In this document: in pieces, positions 1-15,500 of the stretch
Numbering within the stretch: position 1 is the stretch's first letter
How the letters are laid out: the number at the start of each line of letters is the position of its first letter
From: Triplophysa rosa
Taxonomy: Eukaryota > Chordata > Actinopteri > Cypriniformes > Nemacheilidae
DNA length: 64,000 bases
Assembly: GCF_024868665.1 (NCBI RefSeq)
Contig: NC_079898.1
Span: 10,725,458-10,789,457, forward strand
Direction of reading: 5' to 3'
Translations under genes and position numbers: made by a program
Notes under the pieces: generated by a model
What the model saw: only the letters and a program-made list of their open reading frames with translations
Told to the model about the DNA's origin: nothing
Databases searched by the model: none

Positions 1-3000
1 GCGGCTCGCAGAGAGTATTTACCCTTCCGTCCTTGTAAACAGAATCCGACGTAAAGAAGGACCACTGTCAGAACAAGACACAATCCTCCTAATATTATGA
101 TTAGGGAAAGATACATGGCCTCCATGTTTCTTAGAGACAAGAACTCAAAGCTAGGAGACAGTGGGGTAGGATGGAAGTCCTCAATGGAGTCACTATGGGA
201 AGTCTGGGATGTCCAGAAGATCGCTGGTGGATGCGTCAGGTCTACAGGTGGAGGTGGAGGCAGATCCTGGCGAACGGTCAAGCTGTAGATCACCACGGGG
301 ACATGAAGGCCGTTCTCCCGGGCGAAGCAGCAGTAGTTACCGCTCTGGTAGGGTCGTGCCTCGATGACAAGAAGGCCGTCTGTGCCAAAGCGGTAGCCGG
401 AGACTAGCCCATAACCCAGCAGTTTCTTTCCATCCAGCGTCCACTCAGGGGTTGCCAGGTTGGAGCTCAGCTCACACTGAAGCAGCACATCATCGCCCGC
501 CATTACAGAGCGAGAACGGTGTAACACTTGGTCTATGACAGAACAATGAGAAGCACAAATAAAATAAGTACTGCACCAATTACAAGAGCATGAACTGTAA
601 ATAATTTACTTATATGGGAGTGTCTTAAAATTATATTTTATTTGGCAACCCAGACTTTTATCTAATATCATCCCAGCCTACACAGCTATGACTCGCTGAA
701 GAATTACGCAATCGCATTTGACCGCACAGATTAAAACAGCATCACCTCAACACTGACTAACAACAAATGTGTTCTTACCATCTGCTGCCGATTCATCACA
801 TCCCCTGTTTCCATTCAGAATGTCCTGCTTCAGATTGGCTCTATAAATAGAGAAAATACATTCATATTTCAGATAAAAGAGTTCACCAGCAACTTATTGA
901 AGGATTCTACTTTATAGATTCAACATTAACAAACTCGAGCTACGTGCTCTGCTACACATTGAAGATGTGATTGAGATATAATGTTAGTCACAATAGTACA
1001 GCAGAGGCCCCCAGTTTTCAAGACCAAACATGCTAGTACCTGATGTTGTGCGATGTAATCTCCACGCACTCCAGTCCATCCCAAGCACAGAAGGGGTCTC
1101 GCGCCATCACACATTCGAAGCAGGAGGAATATTTTTTGCATGTGGATAAGGGCAGCTGTACCACTGAGGTGGGCGAACCCACATACACGCTCATCTGGCG
1201 AAGAAAGATTCAAGTGGGCAGTAAGATTAGCATTACTATAAATACTCACAAGTCACATTAAATTCACACCGAATCGCAGCCTTTAATAATGGAAAATAGA
1301 TATATAATGTGCATATAATACAATATATCACTATAGTGAACATGCTCAATGTTGTTATAGTGAATCTTAAAAATACAGCATTTAATTTGAAGTTGAATTG
1401 TTTAGATTTCGAAAATGCACATTAGCTTCTTTTCCATCAACTGGGTTAAATTTACCGCATTGCGTTTTCTAGTTTTCAACCAGCTTTTGTAACAAAGTTT
1501 AATACCTGGATAATATGCCATATAGCCTACCGCAATAAAAGTAGCTCAGTGGTTAGAGCATGGCGCTAGCAATGTCAAGGTCATGGGTTCGATCCCAGGG
1601 ATTGCACCTTACTCTGATACAAATGTATAGTATAATGCAATGTAAGTCACTTTGGATAAAAGCGTCTGCCAAATGCACAAATGTAAAAGTTCCAGCAATT
1701 ATCGTGATATGAAAAACGGATAGATCACATGCAGAATAGAACCAACCTTGGATGAATCTACCAATTATGTATTTACAGACATTTTCATTTATTCCAACTG
1801 TTTCTCACCTGTTTCTCAGAGATGACTATGCTGTACACTGGCTGTGGTTCCTCAAACAACTGCAGTTCTTCAATGATGTGGAGTTGATCATTAACCCTCA
1901 CAGCCCGCTGAAGCCATCCTTCATCTGCACCGTCATTAAATACATCACATGCATAAAGGTGCACCAAAGCTTCCTTCATGAATATATGTATGTACTGTAT
2001 ACTCTTAAAAATGTATAAATGTCATTGCATTCGATCGCAAGCTATTAAAATAAGTGGCATGTGCAAACCAATGACAGTAGACCTTTTCTCATAAGTAACT
2101 TAAATGTGCGTACTTTTTAACTCCAAAACTACCTTTTGCTTAAAAGAATGTGTATATACTATTTTTACTTTAAAATAATTCCAGTTAGTATGATGTTTTG
2201 TATGTCATTAAATCCAAAAACTCGCTTGGTATATTCAGCGGCAACAACATAAACAAACGTTAATTTCATTTAATGTAACACAATTAATATACAATAAAAT
2301 ATTACTATAAATTAAATATAAAACCAATTGTTATATTACTTGCCGCTAGCCAGACTGATAACCAAACACAGACTGGAAGTTAACGTCGGGTCAGGCGCGT
2401 GTATCCGTTGAAACCGCCCATAACCAGAGAGAGAGAGAATGGAAAGGCGCTGTAACATACCTGTCCCAATGAAGATCATGTGGTATATTTGACCATCTAA
2501 AGCAGTCACTCTGTGTATGGCAATTTTAGTGTAGTCCACATTCCTCCTGAACAGCAGGGGGCGTTGTCCTTGCGGAAGGATCTGCCTGTACATGAGCGGA
2601 TGGCGACGGACGAAGTGAAGAACATCATCTGGCAGGTTGGTGGATGAGTTGATGCCTATTGCTCTAAGTTGATCTGTGATGCACTGAAGTGTGACAGAAG
2701 GTGTAAACAAATAATGCACCAAAACACTGCCATATATTTATAACTTTAAATGAATAGCAAAGACAAACAGAGTGGGATCAATTACACAATTTCACTGCTG
2801 CTGTATAAATGAATGTAACTGAAAGTGTGTTATGGAAAAAGTCTTTTCGAGAATCAAATGATTTAAATTCATCACTCTTTTAAGAAACTTGAAATAGGGA
2901 AGGGAAAGAAGATCTTTTGAGGAAGTTACAAACTTCAATTAAAGCTGCAGTAGCAGCCCTCGCTAACACACTTATTCGAAATTCTGTGGATTTGAAACTC

Positions 3001-6000
3001 AATGCAGCCAACCAACAAAGATTTTCTGCTTACTTCTAATCTCCATGGCAATAGGCTTTGATGAAATAAACCCCTTTTCTACGGGTGCCCTCTATAAAAT
3101 TGCTCATCAGTATCAGATTTCTGAGGAAACCAGGTCAAGACTCTGACTGTGTTCTTTGATGCACTACAGCATACAGCGATTAGAGAACTTCACAAGCTCC
3201 ACCCACAGACTGCTGACTCTGCTTTACCGTTGAAGTCAGCGAGCAGGTAAAGTTGCAGTAAGGTGAGCATGATGAGTCCAGCGTAACATGAAACAAGCAA
3301 ACTGTAATCCTGTACTGCAACCGTTGGTCTTACCGAGCCAGGACGCGGATCCGGCACCTTCCCCGTGTACTGGGTCCACTTGGAGTTTGAATCCTCCTTG
3401 CTCTCCATGTAAGGTCCTTCGAAGGCCCACTGGATGTCCGAAATGGAGTACTGGCAAATAGCAGAACCTTTAACGTTTTTCCTAAACAAAAAAGTACCGG
3501 TTAGTCCTCTTTCAAAGCATCGGCACAAAGGTTGAAATCCAATCCAACATGACGTCAGGTGACATGCTCAACATGATGAACACACACATTCAGCCATTTC
3601 TTAAGGATATATTTCAAGAGAGCACAAAGGGAGTTTGTGAATAGAAGGTGCATTCAGGACAATGGTGAATCAGACTAGGTGTGTGCACTGATTCAGGTTC
3701 CAATGGATACGCTTGGGTTTATTAGCAAAGGGCCTTTTTAGCCTGCGCTGCACGCTTTGTTTGTCAAGGTCTTGGCATGCCGGCATAAAACCCCATAAGA
3801 CCGCAGTGTAACCATGGCAACACCGAAAAAAAGATGACGAATGTATCAAAACGTGTGTTCGAGAGGTGAAAGGATGACAGAGTGGGTGAAGACGGGGAAC
3901 ATAGACAAAGCTTTTTGGGCGATGAACACTGCCTTGTGAGAGAGCGAACTTATTAACAGTGAATTTACAAAGGTGAAGACGACACAACACTAGAGGAGAA
4001 AAAGTTTTCAATCTGTTTCAGGATTTCAACGCTAGTATTTTCTGTACTATGGAAGCAAATCCTTCACAATGACAAAAAGTTATGGTTTAGGAATAGGCTT
4101 GAAATATAGTCCCATAAGAAAGAAAAATCACAGATTTTACAGAGATCTTTTTAATTTCTGAATGATTTCTCCTAGACATCAATGAAATGAAATGAAGACC
4201 AAATAGAAATGTTTGTTCGAGTCTCCAACGTCTTAGATATTTCTCCCGAGAAAAAAAGAAAATCTTAGAAATGTCTCTATTTGAGATTCAGAAGCGATCC
4301 CAAGAGCCACAAACTGAGCTTAGTCTCCAATTAAAAGTTAATATTATTAAAGATTTTTCCCAACATGATCGCAAACATTTCTTAAAGAGATAGTTCACCC
4401 AAAAATGAAAATGATGTCATCATTTTGATTAAAGTATGGATGTGTAAAATTAAGTGTAGAAATCTGAATTTAGGTAAATTTAAAGTGATAGTCCACCCAA
4501 AAATGAAAATTCTGTCGTCATTTACTCTTGTCATTTCAAACCTGTATGACTTTCTTTCTTCCGCAGAACACAAAAGAAGATATTTTGAAGAATGTTGTTA
4601 ACTGAACAGCGACCGCACCGCACCCATTTACTTGCATTGGTTTTGTGTCCATACAATAGAAGTGAATGGGTGCCAGCGCTGCTCGGTTACCAACTTTCTT
4701 CAAAATATCTTCTTTTGTATTCTGTGGAAGAAAGAAAGTCAAACAGGTTTGAAATGACAAGAGTAAATGACGACAGAATTTTCATTTTTGGGTGGACTAT
4801 CACTTTAAATTGACCTAAATTCAGATTTCTACACTTAATTTTACACATCCATACTCTAATCTATTTTAAAAATTATCTAATTTATTTTAGCATCTGAGAC
4901 TAAATTGACTCTTAGAAATACAGAAAAGAGCAGCTTAAAGCTGCTAAAAACTCATTTCTGTAACACAAAAAATCTTGTGGTTTTAAACAACATGAGGTGA
5001 AGCAGATTTTTGGGTGAGCTTCTCCTTTAAGAAGTCAAGGTCTATTACTGCTCCAGTCCTGCTTAAAGCAGAGGAAAACAAACATCCACTCAAACATAAA
5101 CTTTACACCCAAGCTGGTGACACGGAGACATCACAGTCGTTCAGTCTTCCACTGGTAAAAGTCAACATGATCAGCTCATCACAGCTCATTATAATAGTCC
5201 CACTCTATTTCACTCTTCTACCTCCTGATTGTTTTCTGACGCAGCAAACATTATGGTCTTCCCCGTCTTGTCATTCATCACACAATAAATCATATGCTTG
5301 CGGTTTGCACCTCAGGCAGTCTCAACCCACAGACTGATCGCTGGCAGCTCAACAGATCCGCCTCTGTTCTCAGCAGGGCGTCAGGACTCCACGTCAGTCA
5401 AAAAAGCGGCTAGACGTAACGCATCAAGGCGTGTGTGACCTATAGGCTACAAACAGTTCAGCTCTATAGAAATGTATAACTGTAAACAAATGAATAAACA
5501 CAAAAGGCTCAACTGTCATGGTGACATGCTGAAATGCGCTCAAGAATAACAATGACTTTCAAAATCAAAAAGATTGGTTGCCCACGCAAGTCTTCAAGGG
5601 ACACTTCACCCAAAAATGAAAATTCTGTCATCATTTACTAACCTTCGAGTTGTTCCAAATCTGTATCAATTTCTTTGTTCTGATGAACACAGAGAAAGAT
5701 ATTTGGAAGAATTCTTGTAACCAAACAGATTTTGCCCCCCATTGACTCCCATAGCAGGAAAAAATACAATGGTTGTCAAAAGTGCTCCAGAACTGTTTGC
5801 TATCCTACATTCTTCAAAATGTCATCTTTTGTGTTCAACACAACTAAAAAAATTATAAAGTATTTTTTCCTACTATGGGAGTCAATGGGGGGCAAAACCT
5901 GTCTGGTTATATGCATTCTACATCTTTCTCTGTGTTCATCAGAACAAAGAAATTTATACAGATTTAAATTTAAAAAACTCGAAGGTGAGTAAATGATGAC

Positions 6001-9000
6001 AGAATTTTCATTTTAAAGTATCCCTTTAAAGAGTTTCCACAAAAAATGTTGACATTATTTGTTTAACCATAATATTGTTTTAAATCAATATGAGCTTCTT
6101 AATTCTGTGAAATGCAAGAACGGATATTTTAATGTTGATGCTGCTGTTTTCCATAAAATGACAGTCAAAGACGACTAACATTTGGACTAGTTTGGTGTTT
6201 AGAGGTAGTAACAAGTCATTTTCTTGTGTTGAACTTGTCAACAAAGAGCATAAGGTGTGATACAGTTCATGAATTGAAAGACTTAAATATGTTTACCATG
6301 CAAAAAATCAAAGCTACTTAAATCTCCAAACAAAAATAATCATATAAGAAAAACTGGAGATGAACTATTAAATCTCATTAATCATCTGTAACAATGCCAA
6401 CTTCCGAATATAAAATCTATGTATACTCCAAATGTGGGATTTAACAGTTTTTAATCAGTAAGAAAGAAAGTCTGGCTCGAGCCTGCATGGAGCAAGAACA
6501 GCACACATTGTATGATCTCCTGGGAGAATGTAACCTGCTTATGAATAAAACATGCCGTGTGCTCCAGGCAGCGAGGGAACGTGTCAGCGATTTTCATTCA
6601 GATGATACTGGAGGACTGTAAATGCGGTTGAATTGAAGTAAGCAGTCAGGGCAAGCCAAGGCGAGGAGTGTGTCCAGGGCCAGGCAGACAGATGAACTCA
6701 CTAATAGACAGCCCACACAGCAAATCCATTTCAACAAACACGACAGTCACAGCAGAATGACATGATGCTCCCCGGCAGAATCTATTAATCGCTATTGACT
6801 GGGGAGTCATTTGCATGCACGCTTTAAGCTTCAAACATCCAATATAATTCATTGAAGAGTTCAGCCTGAGAATACTGCATATGGTGTGTAACATCCAGCT
6901 TTCTAGGTAAAGTACTCATGCCACTAGTTACGGTTCAAAATGCTCATTGGTCAACACTGTGTTTTGTTCATGATTTAATCCACATTGTTCTGGTGCCTGA
7001 TGCTGATTGGTCAACAACTGTGGTTTATTCACCATAAACAACAGCTACAGTGTGACTGCCGCTAAACAACACCATAAACAACACTGGTCAGAAGCACTTC
7101 CTTTTTTAGTTTTTAACAAAATACAACCAACAGAACATTTAGGACTGAATCAAATGTTAAATGAACATCTTGAATTTGATGTGAAATTAAGAAATAAACT
7201 AAAAAAACTGTTTAGAGAGGACTGTGTAGAGAGGACATAACCAAAACAATTCATCAACACTGATTCTGAATGACATCGGGCCTTACCATTCTAAGCCAAA
7301 GATGCCATAGAGAACAGAGTCCTGAGGGCTAGCACCTTCCAGTAGAAACACACTCCTCAGCACATTGAAGTGAAAGTCATAGTCGGGTAAAGAACACACG
7401 AGTCGTGCCTTCAGAAAGGAGGTCCACTTCTTCTGTAGGGTGAGAAGACCTCCTCTGTCGCTCTACAAGATAAACAGAAAAAAAAAACATTTTCAGTTCT
7501 TTGCCAAAATAGATAATGTGTTTACGAAACGTACTCAGTCCATTTGTCCGTTAAGGGCTACTGTAGAAACAATATGGTGAATTCCATGTAAGGGTACCGC
7601 GGTGTGTGTAGATAGAAATAGCTCATTCTAAGGTAATAAAAACATATAAGCTTTATTTTGTTAAAGCGGCCGTATCTCAGACAGTTTCTGCATATCTCAT
7701 GTTAATCTTGAGTACTTACAGAATAGTATCGCACCCTTCAAATATCTGTAGAGTATTTAGTTTGATCACATTTATAAAAGACAGATACAGCTGTACGATT
7801 ATTTCAGAAAACATACGACGCGTGTGGGAGGGACATCAGTTTCACTTACCGTATCCATCTATCACATTCAAGCGATCTCCAAATCCAGCGTTATATCCAC
7901 CATTTATATAACATTCATCACCCAAATGCAGTGAACAAACAAATACAGCTGAACTTCGCGAAAGTATGCTCTCTCTCTCTCTCTCTCTCTCTCTCCTGCA
8001 CGCAAGTGAAAGTGCCGCTTTTCCGGGAGAATTGTCCAATAAGGGACTAAGAAAAGTTGTTACAAAACGGATTTTCATGTTCGAAAAAAACTTTCCGAAA
8101 CCTATACGAACGCTGGGGGAGTGTATCGGGCACAGAAATACTACGCCATACGTCCAACTAATTTTTTTGACAAGTTGATCATGTCAAGCATGAAATGACA
8201 ACACGTTTAATATCGTAAATAACTCTTTAAGTCTTTAAACACATCTGAAGACATAGTACAAAACATGTATATTATATTGCATTTCTGTTAATAGACTTTC
8301 CAAAAAACTACATACTGGACCTTTAACTAGTTGCATAAAGCTTCACTAACATGAAACTGGATATTCAAGACTATAAGAAAACACAAGACAGGGAAGCTCT
8401 TGGCATGGCAGCTGACTTTACTGACAGTGAGATTATGGGAATGGGAAATGTGAATGTTTCTGTGTGTAAGGGAATCTCCCATCATGTCAGGGGGGTAAAG
8501 TAAATTTCCACGCTGCCTCCCATGAGAAAAATAAATCTTAATAGACGACTGATGTAAGCTATACTTCACTGTAACGGCCTTTATTTCAACATCCAAAAGA
8601 GGAAACTGACTCTTGACCGTATGACGTATGATGTCATCATCTCAGATGGTGATATTCAACCACAGATGTGTGGTTACATAAACCAGACTTCAATGACCTG
8701 GCATTGCTATGAAAATGCTGTGAAAATGTAAATATCCAAAAAAAATGATAAAAACTATAAACTTAACTATAAACTACTGAAGAGACCGAAATGTGGAAGC
8801 TTAAACTGGGTCCTCATTCAGACAGTAACTATTAAAAGTATAAAATGTCTACGAGTTAGTGTATTTCCCAGCAGCTCAATGTCAGCGAGTGGGTTTTAGC
8901 AGCATGTAATGCCACTAGCATGTGGATAGTGAACAATAATCTTCTCATTAAGGTGACCCCACTGTGTGGACTGCCACAGAGAAGCCATGAAGTTGTGCCC

Positions 9001-12000
9001 CGAGTCCACACAACCTGTATTTTACAGTGCCAGTCTGAATAAACATACATTCACACAAAGCAAATTAACCTGAAAATCGGATGCTGAATTGTGTGCTATA
9101 ATCTCTAATTATATAAGAATACCAGCTGAACCCAAACACTTCAGATAATAGCAACCCCCATGTGTAACATTGGCCATGTCCTTTGGACACAATCCCAATT
9201 AGATCAGTTACGAAAAACAAAAAGTCCTTTAAATATGCTCACAGTTGTGTTCCAACCCTGTAAAATTTCTTTCCTCTTTCAAAAGAAAAGTCTTTCACAG
9301 AAGAATTTTTCATACAGATTTGAAATGTGAATAATCACAAAATGTTCAGTTTGAGACGTAGTACTCCTTTAAGAGCTCAGTGTGCCTGGGACAAACAATT
9401 CAGTATAACATTTTAGCAAAACAGACCATTCAGCAACACTGAATACACACCGAAAAAACATCAAATGGTCAATAAACACTAAGGATGAAGAGATGTAAGG
9501 TTGAAGACATTTTCAATTAGCGCTTTGATGTGAGTGTGTAGAGCTGGACCGATGGGTTGAGAGGTGAGACAGAATGTGATCTCATGGGACAGGGGCCCTG
9601 GGAACAATGCTGCTGTAAAACCTTATTTAGAAAGCTGCAGAAAAGCAAACTTCAAATAAAAGAGCTTTCTGACAGAGCTCTTACACTGCCGGGCGGAAAT
9701 GAAACACAATCATGATGCAGGACTATTTCAGTGTATGTTACAGGGCAGTGAAAAGGTCAATAAAAAAGAACATCAATAGAGTTCCAATAAAGTGTGCCGG
9801 ATCAAGTTTTATAAAATACAATAAAATTATCTTTAAATGATCAAGATGATGTCTTGCGTTATATGACAACCCTGTGATTTTTTTTAATTGGATAAAATAT
9901 TTGTTGTTCTTTGCTTCCACAGCCCCTGGGGAAGAGATTTAATTCTCAAGCATTTTTCCACAATAACTCCATGACTGTTCCTTAAAGATGCAGATGAAGA
10001 AGAGCAAGTGTATTAAAGTATGGGGTGAAGACTACAGCCTCGTACCTTGCACACGCGGGCGACCCGTGCTACTCTGCTGTGGCTGAAGTATGGACTGAGC
10101 TCTTGGCTCTTCTCCGTGAAGAAGAAGTAGATCTTGTCATCCTCTCCCACCGAGCTGCTCACACTCTCCCTCACCAGCGCTGAGCCCACAAAATCAGCCT
10201 CTGAAAGGGAGAAGACAGACACTGCTGTTACTCCAAAATAAAATTGTTACATAATGCAATACTGTAGTTAATTTTTAATCCTAAGAATGAAACATTCTAG
10301 GATTTTAAACAAATAAAATGTGCTGCTGTGGACCAACCCTGTAGCCACTGAGTGGGAGCCTCTTCTGTTTTCAGTGTGGGACTCGGAGAGTTGCGTCGGA
10401 TATCTGGATAACTCCTGAACTCATACTGAGATGCTGTGTACATCTGTTGATCTAACATAAACAAAGGTCCAAAATGTCATATTTTAATATGTCACCTAAG
10501 AACTAGAGACAAAACTACAATTTATTCCTGGACGACATACCAATCAGCAGGCCAGTGTAGCTTTTGGTGGGGTCATATGGGCATTTCTCTCGCCCCTCCT
10601 CGAAGACAGACGAAATCTTGAACTCTCTCCCATCCTGAAAAAAGCAACAAAGTAATTTCAACTGCCAATCGCCTGAAGGTTTTCATATAAAAGTAAGTGC
10701 TCTGTGTGTACTTACGATGTATGCACACAGAGGGCTGAAAGCGTGTGTACCACAAGTGTACAAGTGTGTGCTGTTAAACTTCTGTAAGAATCGTATATGG
10801 TTGTAGCACTCGGTCTGTAGGTTTGAAAAATACTAGATCAGTGACTTAACAAGAAATGTTGTTATAATACAATATACTGTATAGAGATACTTAACCAACC
10901 TTGTTATCTTTCCCTTTGTTAAAACATTGATGCTTCTGATCGTCTGATGCCTCCCAGTCAATCTGTACAAATACAAGAGTCACAAGAGTTTGTAAAGGCA
11001 ACCTTTTCTATTAGTTTGCAATGACTGCATTTAAACTATCGGGCAGAGTTAGGGTGATCTATTGTGTGCCAGAACCAGTTGTGTTTCTACTGTCACTTTC
11101 GGGGTTTCATCTACTCAGGGTCAACAGCCAAGTGCCAATAATCCTTAGGCCAAAAGGGCCAGCTGGGAAATTTGTAAGGTTAATGGAAGAGGTCATTGAT
11201 GTGTCTTGGTTTGGGTTTGAAAAGGATAAAAAAGTGGCTAGTAATCATTACCAACTCGAGTTAGTATATATAGAGTAAATAAATAAAAATAATTCGAAGC
11301 AGAGTACAAATTATAAGAATACATCCAATTAGAATACAAAGTACAATTAGGTGGTATTTTACAGAAAAGAAATGGCAAACAAAGTTCACAAGATATGCAT
11401 TTTCTAAATGAAATACCATTGGTTGAAAGCCTGAAAAATATAATTGTTATAGTAATAACAGTATGTATTTAGTTAAATGCAAGAAACAAACAGGACCAAT
11501 AGGAATTCAGTTTGCAAATATTCCTATAACCTCATACCGTTGGCTTAGATTGGAAAGCAGAACATGATTTTTATGAATTTAACTTTTAAATGTATTTTAA
11601 AGATTATAGTATAAAACCCCAAATTAAATGGTTTACATAAAACGAAATCTGCAGATCTCCATAAATTGCAAAAACTGTGGTGAAGAAGCAGAATAAAAAT
11701 AGAATGTTTTTTCTTCTGTAAGAAGTGTAATTAAGTGCCGATGTGTTTGTCAGTACGTACCATCTGTAGAGAGCTGCTGGAGATGTCACTAGCCTGCAGT
11801 GCATATAAAGCCCCTCTAGCTCCCACGTACAGCACGTCTGCATCCTCCTCCAACATTAATAAACTGTAGTTCAGTGTCAAGCCTCTGAAACGCTTGCAGC
11901 CCAACAGCCCTGCAAAACACAGGACACAACAGTTAAACCTTACAGTAAATATAATATACAGTCACATCACTAAGATCTGTGAAGGTTTAGTTGTGAAGAC

Positions 12001-12531
12001 ATTTAATTGTAATAAAAATACCATTTCCTTTGCAATAATGTAAGAAAAAGGTTCCTTTTATGGTTTAAACTGTGTGTCATCTGAACAAATGCATGGTTAA
12101 TCCCATTGTTTATTTGCTTTTTTATTCTGAGCTAGTAGAGCAACTACACTTAATTTGATCCAAATTCGTCAATTCTAGTAGCAAAGCTTTTCAGACCTAG
12201 CAACAGTAACCAAGGAGGATGAGACTTGCCAAAGGTTTAATTGTCTTGTTGTTTATGATACAAGAACAGACAACACAACTCCTGCTGAGGCTGTCTACAC
12301 ATCTTCTGCATAAACCAATCATTTGTGTGTCCTCTTAATAAGCATCATTATATCAAAACTTTCCCATTTTCCAACTGAAAAACATTTCATCTGTGACTAC
12401 TACGACACACATGAGTCATACTTTCAAACTACTGTATTTAGGCTACTCCCAGGTAGTAAAAGACAATTAGCACTAGATCCTTAAGCGTGAGAGGTGGAAT
12501 GCCCTTCACATAGGCGGGTACATTCATACTG

Positions 12532-12564
<33 letters not shown>

Positions 12565-15500
12565 AATCTTTCCAGTTCTCTGTTTGTGTATTGCAAAAAT
12601 AGCACCACGGTAGAGCATCAACAAACATGCGCACACACATCTCAGGACATACGTCTCCACAAGTAGGCAGGTGTGACAGGATTGCATGCAGGGACGGGAC
12701 AGGTTATGCAGCACAGCCAGATCTGGCTGAGGATTCAGAGCACTACAAGGACAGAAGAGCACACAAATAAAGCAAAGGAGATGGAAAGGGGAGTCAGCTT
12801 CACGCACAGCATAAGAGGCAGAAAAGGGAATAATTTAGGTGCCATCTGACTCCCTGCTGATACAGCGCTGTTTTCGCAAACATGCAGAATCTGTTACATT
12901 TCCTTAATGGTTCCTGCTCAAAATAAAAAAAAACACATACGCACATGCTCAATACACTTGATTAAACATCTCTCTAATGCTATTTAAAAGCAGTCCCATT
13001 CATTTTCTGTTATATTTGTGTTTTAGTTGGTTTGCGAGTATGTTTGTGTGTGTGTTTATTGGTAGAAAGAGTCGATGGAAGATGTTGGGCTTGCTGAATG
13101 AGAATCACACTGTTTACACAACAGATTACATAAAAGTATCTGCACATAAAGCTGGAATAGAAGAAAGTTTTGAAAAAATAATATTAACTAACAGCATAAC
13201 AAATAACTATACAGCCGCAGAAAAAATTCAAAGACCTTTTCAAAATTATTTTCAGGGATTTTTTTCAATTTACCATTTATAGGTATGTGTTTAGGTAAAA
13301 TAATCATTTTTGTTTCATTCTGTGAACTACTAACAATATTTCTACCAAATTTCAACTAAAAATATTGTTTCTATTTGCATTTATTTGCAGAAAATGAAAA
13401 CTGGAGAAACAAGTCAAAATAACAGAAAAGATGCTCTGTATGTTTCAGACCTCAAGTACTGCAAAGAAAACAAGTTCATATTCACTTTCAAGCATTACAA
13501 CAGTAATATTTGTGCATTTATTTAGAAAAAAAATCAAAAATTTAATTATGTAATTTTTTTATGTGAAAATCTCGCATTATAAATTTTTATCACAGTTTTC
13601 ATGTGTCTTTCACATGTCACTCCTGAGTTTTGATTTTGTTGAAATTCAACAGACACTGGACTGGAATGGCATTGGCCACAATACATCTAGAAATCTAAAA
13701 TGTTTTGGAAAAAAAAATTCTGCGGCTGTAAAGTTTCAATATTGGTCCCTCTCCCTATGACGGCTTATTTCAAATAATACGTGTCATCAAATAATAATTA
13801 CCAGCAAGAACACATGAGACGAGAAAAAATATTGAATTTATCAAGTCCATTTATTGAACCTGAGGAAAGCTTTGAGTCTAATCCTCAAGGTTAAAATAGC
13901 AAAATGATTATTTTCTCTAACTGCTGTCATCATTTAAAGGAGCCATTCTTTTGCTGTTTTTTAAGATTTTAATTGTGTTTTTTGGGTGTTTAACAGTGGA
14001 TGTTCATGTTTCTAGTTTCAAAAAACACTTTATATTTCACATATTTCAAGTCTATTGTTCACCACTGTCCCTCTTCTACCAAACGACTGGATTTCTTCCG
14101 GTCTATATAAAATCCCTCCTTCTGAAACGCTCTGATTGGTAAAGGTGACCAGGTCTGTCGTGATTGATTCCCCGCTTAGAGCGTGTGTCTGAAGATGTCC
14201 CACACATACCATATCAGCGAGCTTACGCTTCTCAGGCTGTTGTGATTGGTCGGTCCCCCTCTCAGTGCACGTGTATTCATAAGCTTTTGCTGTTAGCAAT
14301 AAACAGTAACAATGGTGTCAACTTCACTTCATCAGTTAAACACATGCGTATCGATCGAAGTGTAACGGAGGTGTGCTAGTGCATGTGCAAACGTCAATCT
14401 TTGTTAGAGATCGCAATTTTTTCCTACTATGGCGAGGGAAATGACACCGGACCGACTGGGGTCCGATATTACCACTAATAACAGAAGCGTTAGTTTTGCC
14501 TTTTTAAATTGGACCTAAATTGGATAATAAAACAAGCAGATTGACTAGGAGACATTTGCAAGCAGGACTTCAAAGGACGTTTCATAGAAGTGTTTTAGAG
14601 GTATGCGCACACACACACAATATCAGTGTATTACACAGAACAGCTTTCACAGCCGATGTTAAAGTCATGGAAGCTGTTATTTGATCGTTGGTTATCTTAG
14701 AATGTGTGTAGCTGAATTCTTATTACCAGCTGTAGGACTGTGATGAAAGTGAAAGTGATTAATCGCGCAGCTCAGTCAAATGTTTACAATCTCTGATTGA
14801 AAAACCTCCAGCGGCTCTTCCTCTTCTCTAAGGAAGGCCTCGCCCCTTTTTTGGCATATTCCTTTGGGCGGAGGTTTTTCAAAAACTCTGAATAGTGACA
14901 TCATTTACCCGGGAAGTATAGGGCTGTAGTCCGATTCCAGCTGTTCTCTGTAGTCCTTGAAAAGCGAATTCTGTTAAAGACAATATCTCGCTTGGCATTG
15001 AACTTTGAGCTTTATCATTTTGCAGATATTGTTTATACTCTAACAGCAACATTACACACTAACTAAAGTTTGAAAATTGGCATCACGGGGAATGGCCGCT
15101 TTAATAATATCTTTATAAAGCACAGAGCTAGTCAGCCAGGCAGAACCAACATCATGTTAATGGAACAGATCGATCGACTCTAAAATCGACTCTAGTATCA
15201 CATCACAATGAGCAATTATTTTGCCATGACCTCGAATCTGCGGTGAACAGTGAAACACAGCGGCAATCTCGAGCCCAGCAGAGCAGAACCACACAGAGAC
15301 ACAGTGCACAGATTATTAGTGTGCCAATGTAAAAAACATCTGAAGCATTTTACACATCACACATTTACGTCACGGACACGTCACATGTGGGTTGTACTTT
15401 GCCACTTAGCACCAGATTAAATTCAACCCTTATACAAACAGCAGTTCAGAATGGTAAACAAATTACAAGCCAAGGTTATTCAAACAAAACTGACATTCCA

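Noticed and set aside
1541..1607. Possible functional tRNA gene
   Set aside because: A and B boxes are present but the acceptor stem does not pair and a SINE tail follows directly.
7966..8178. Leu/Ser-repeat ORF
   Set aside because: Translation of the (CT)n microsatellite.
9200..9373. Another palindromic MITE copy
   Set aside because: Only scattered similarity (TTTCATACAGATTTGAAATG and CTCCTTTAAG); too decayed to define ends.
12977..13282. 101-codon ORF
   Set aside because: It runs into the mariner-like element at 13212 and ends inside it; no conserved domain is visible.
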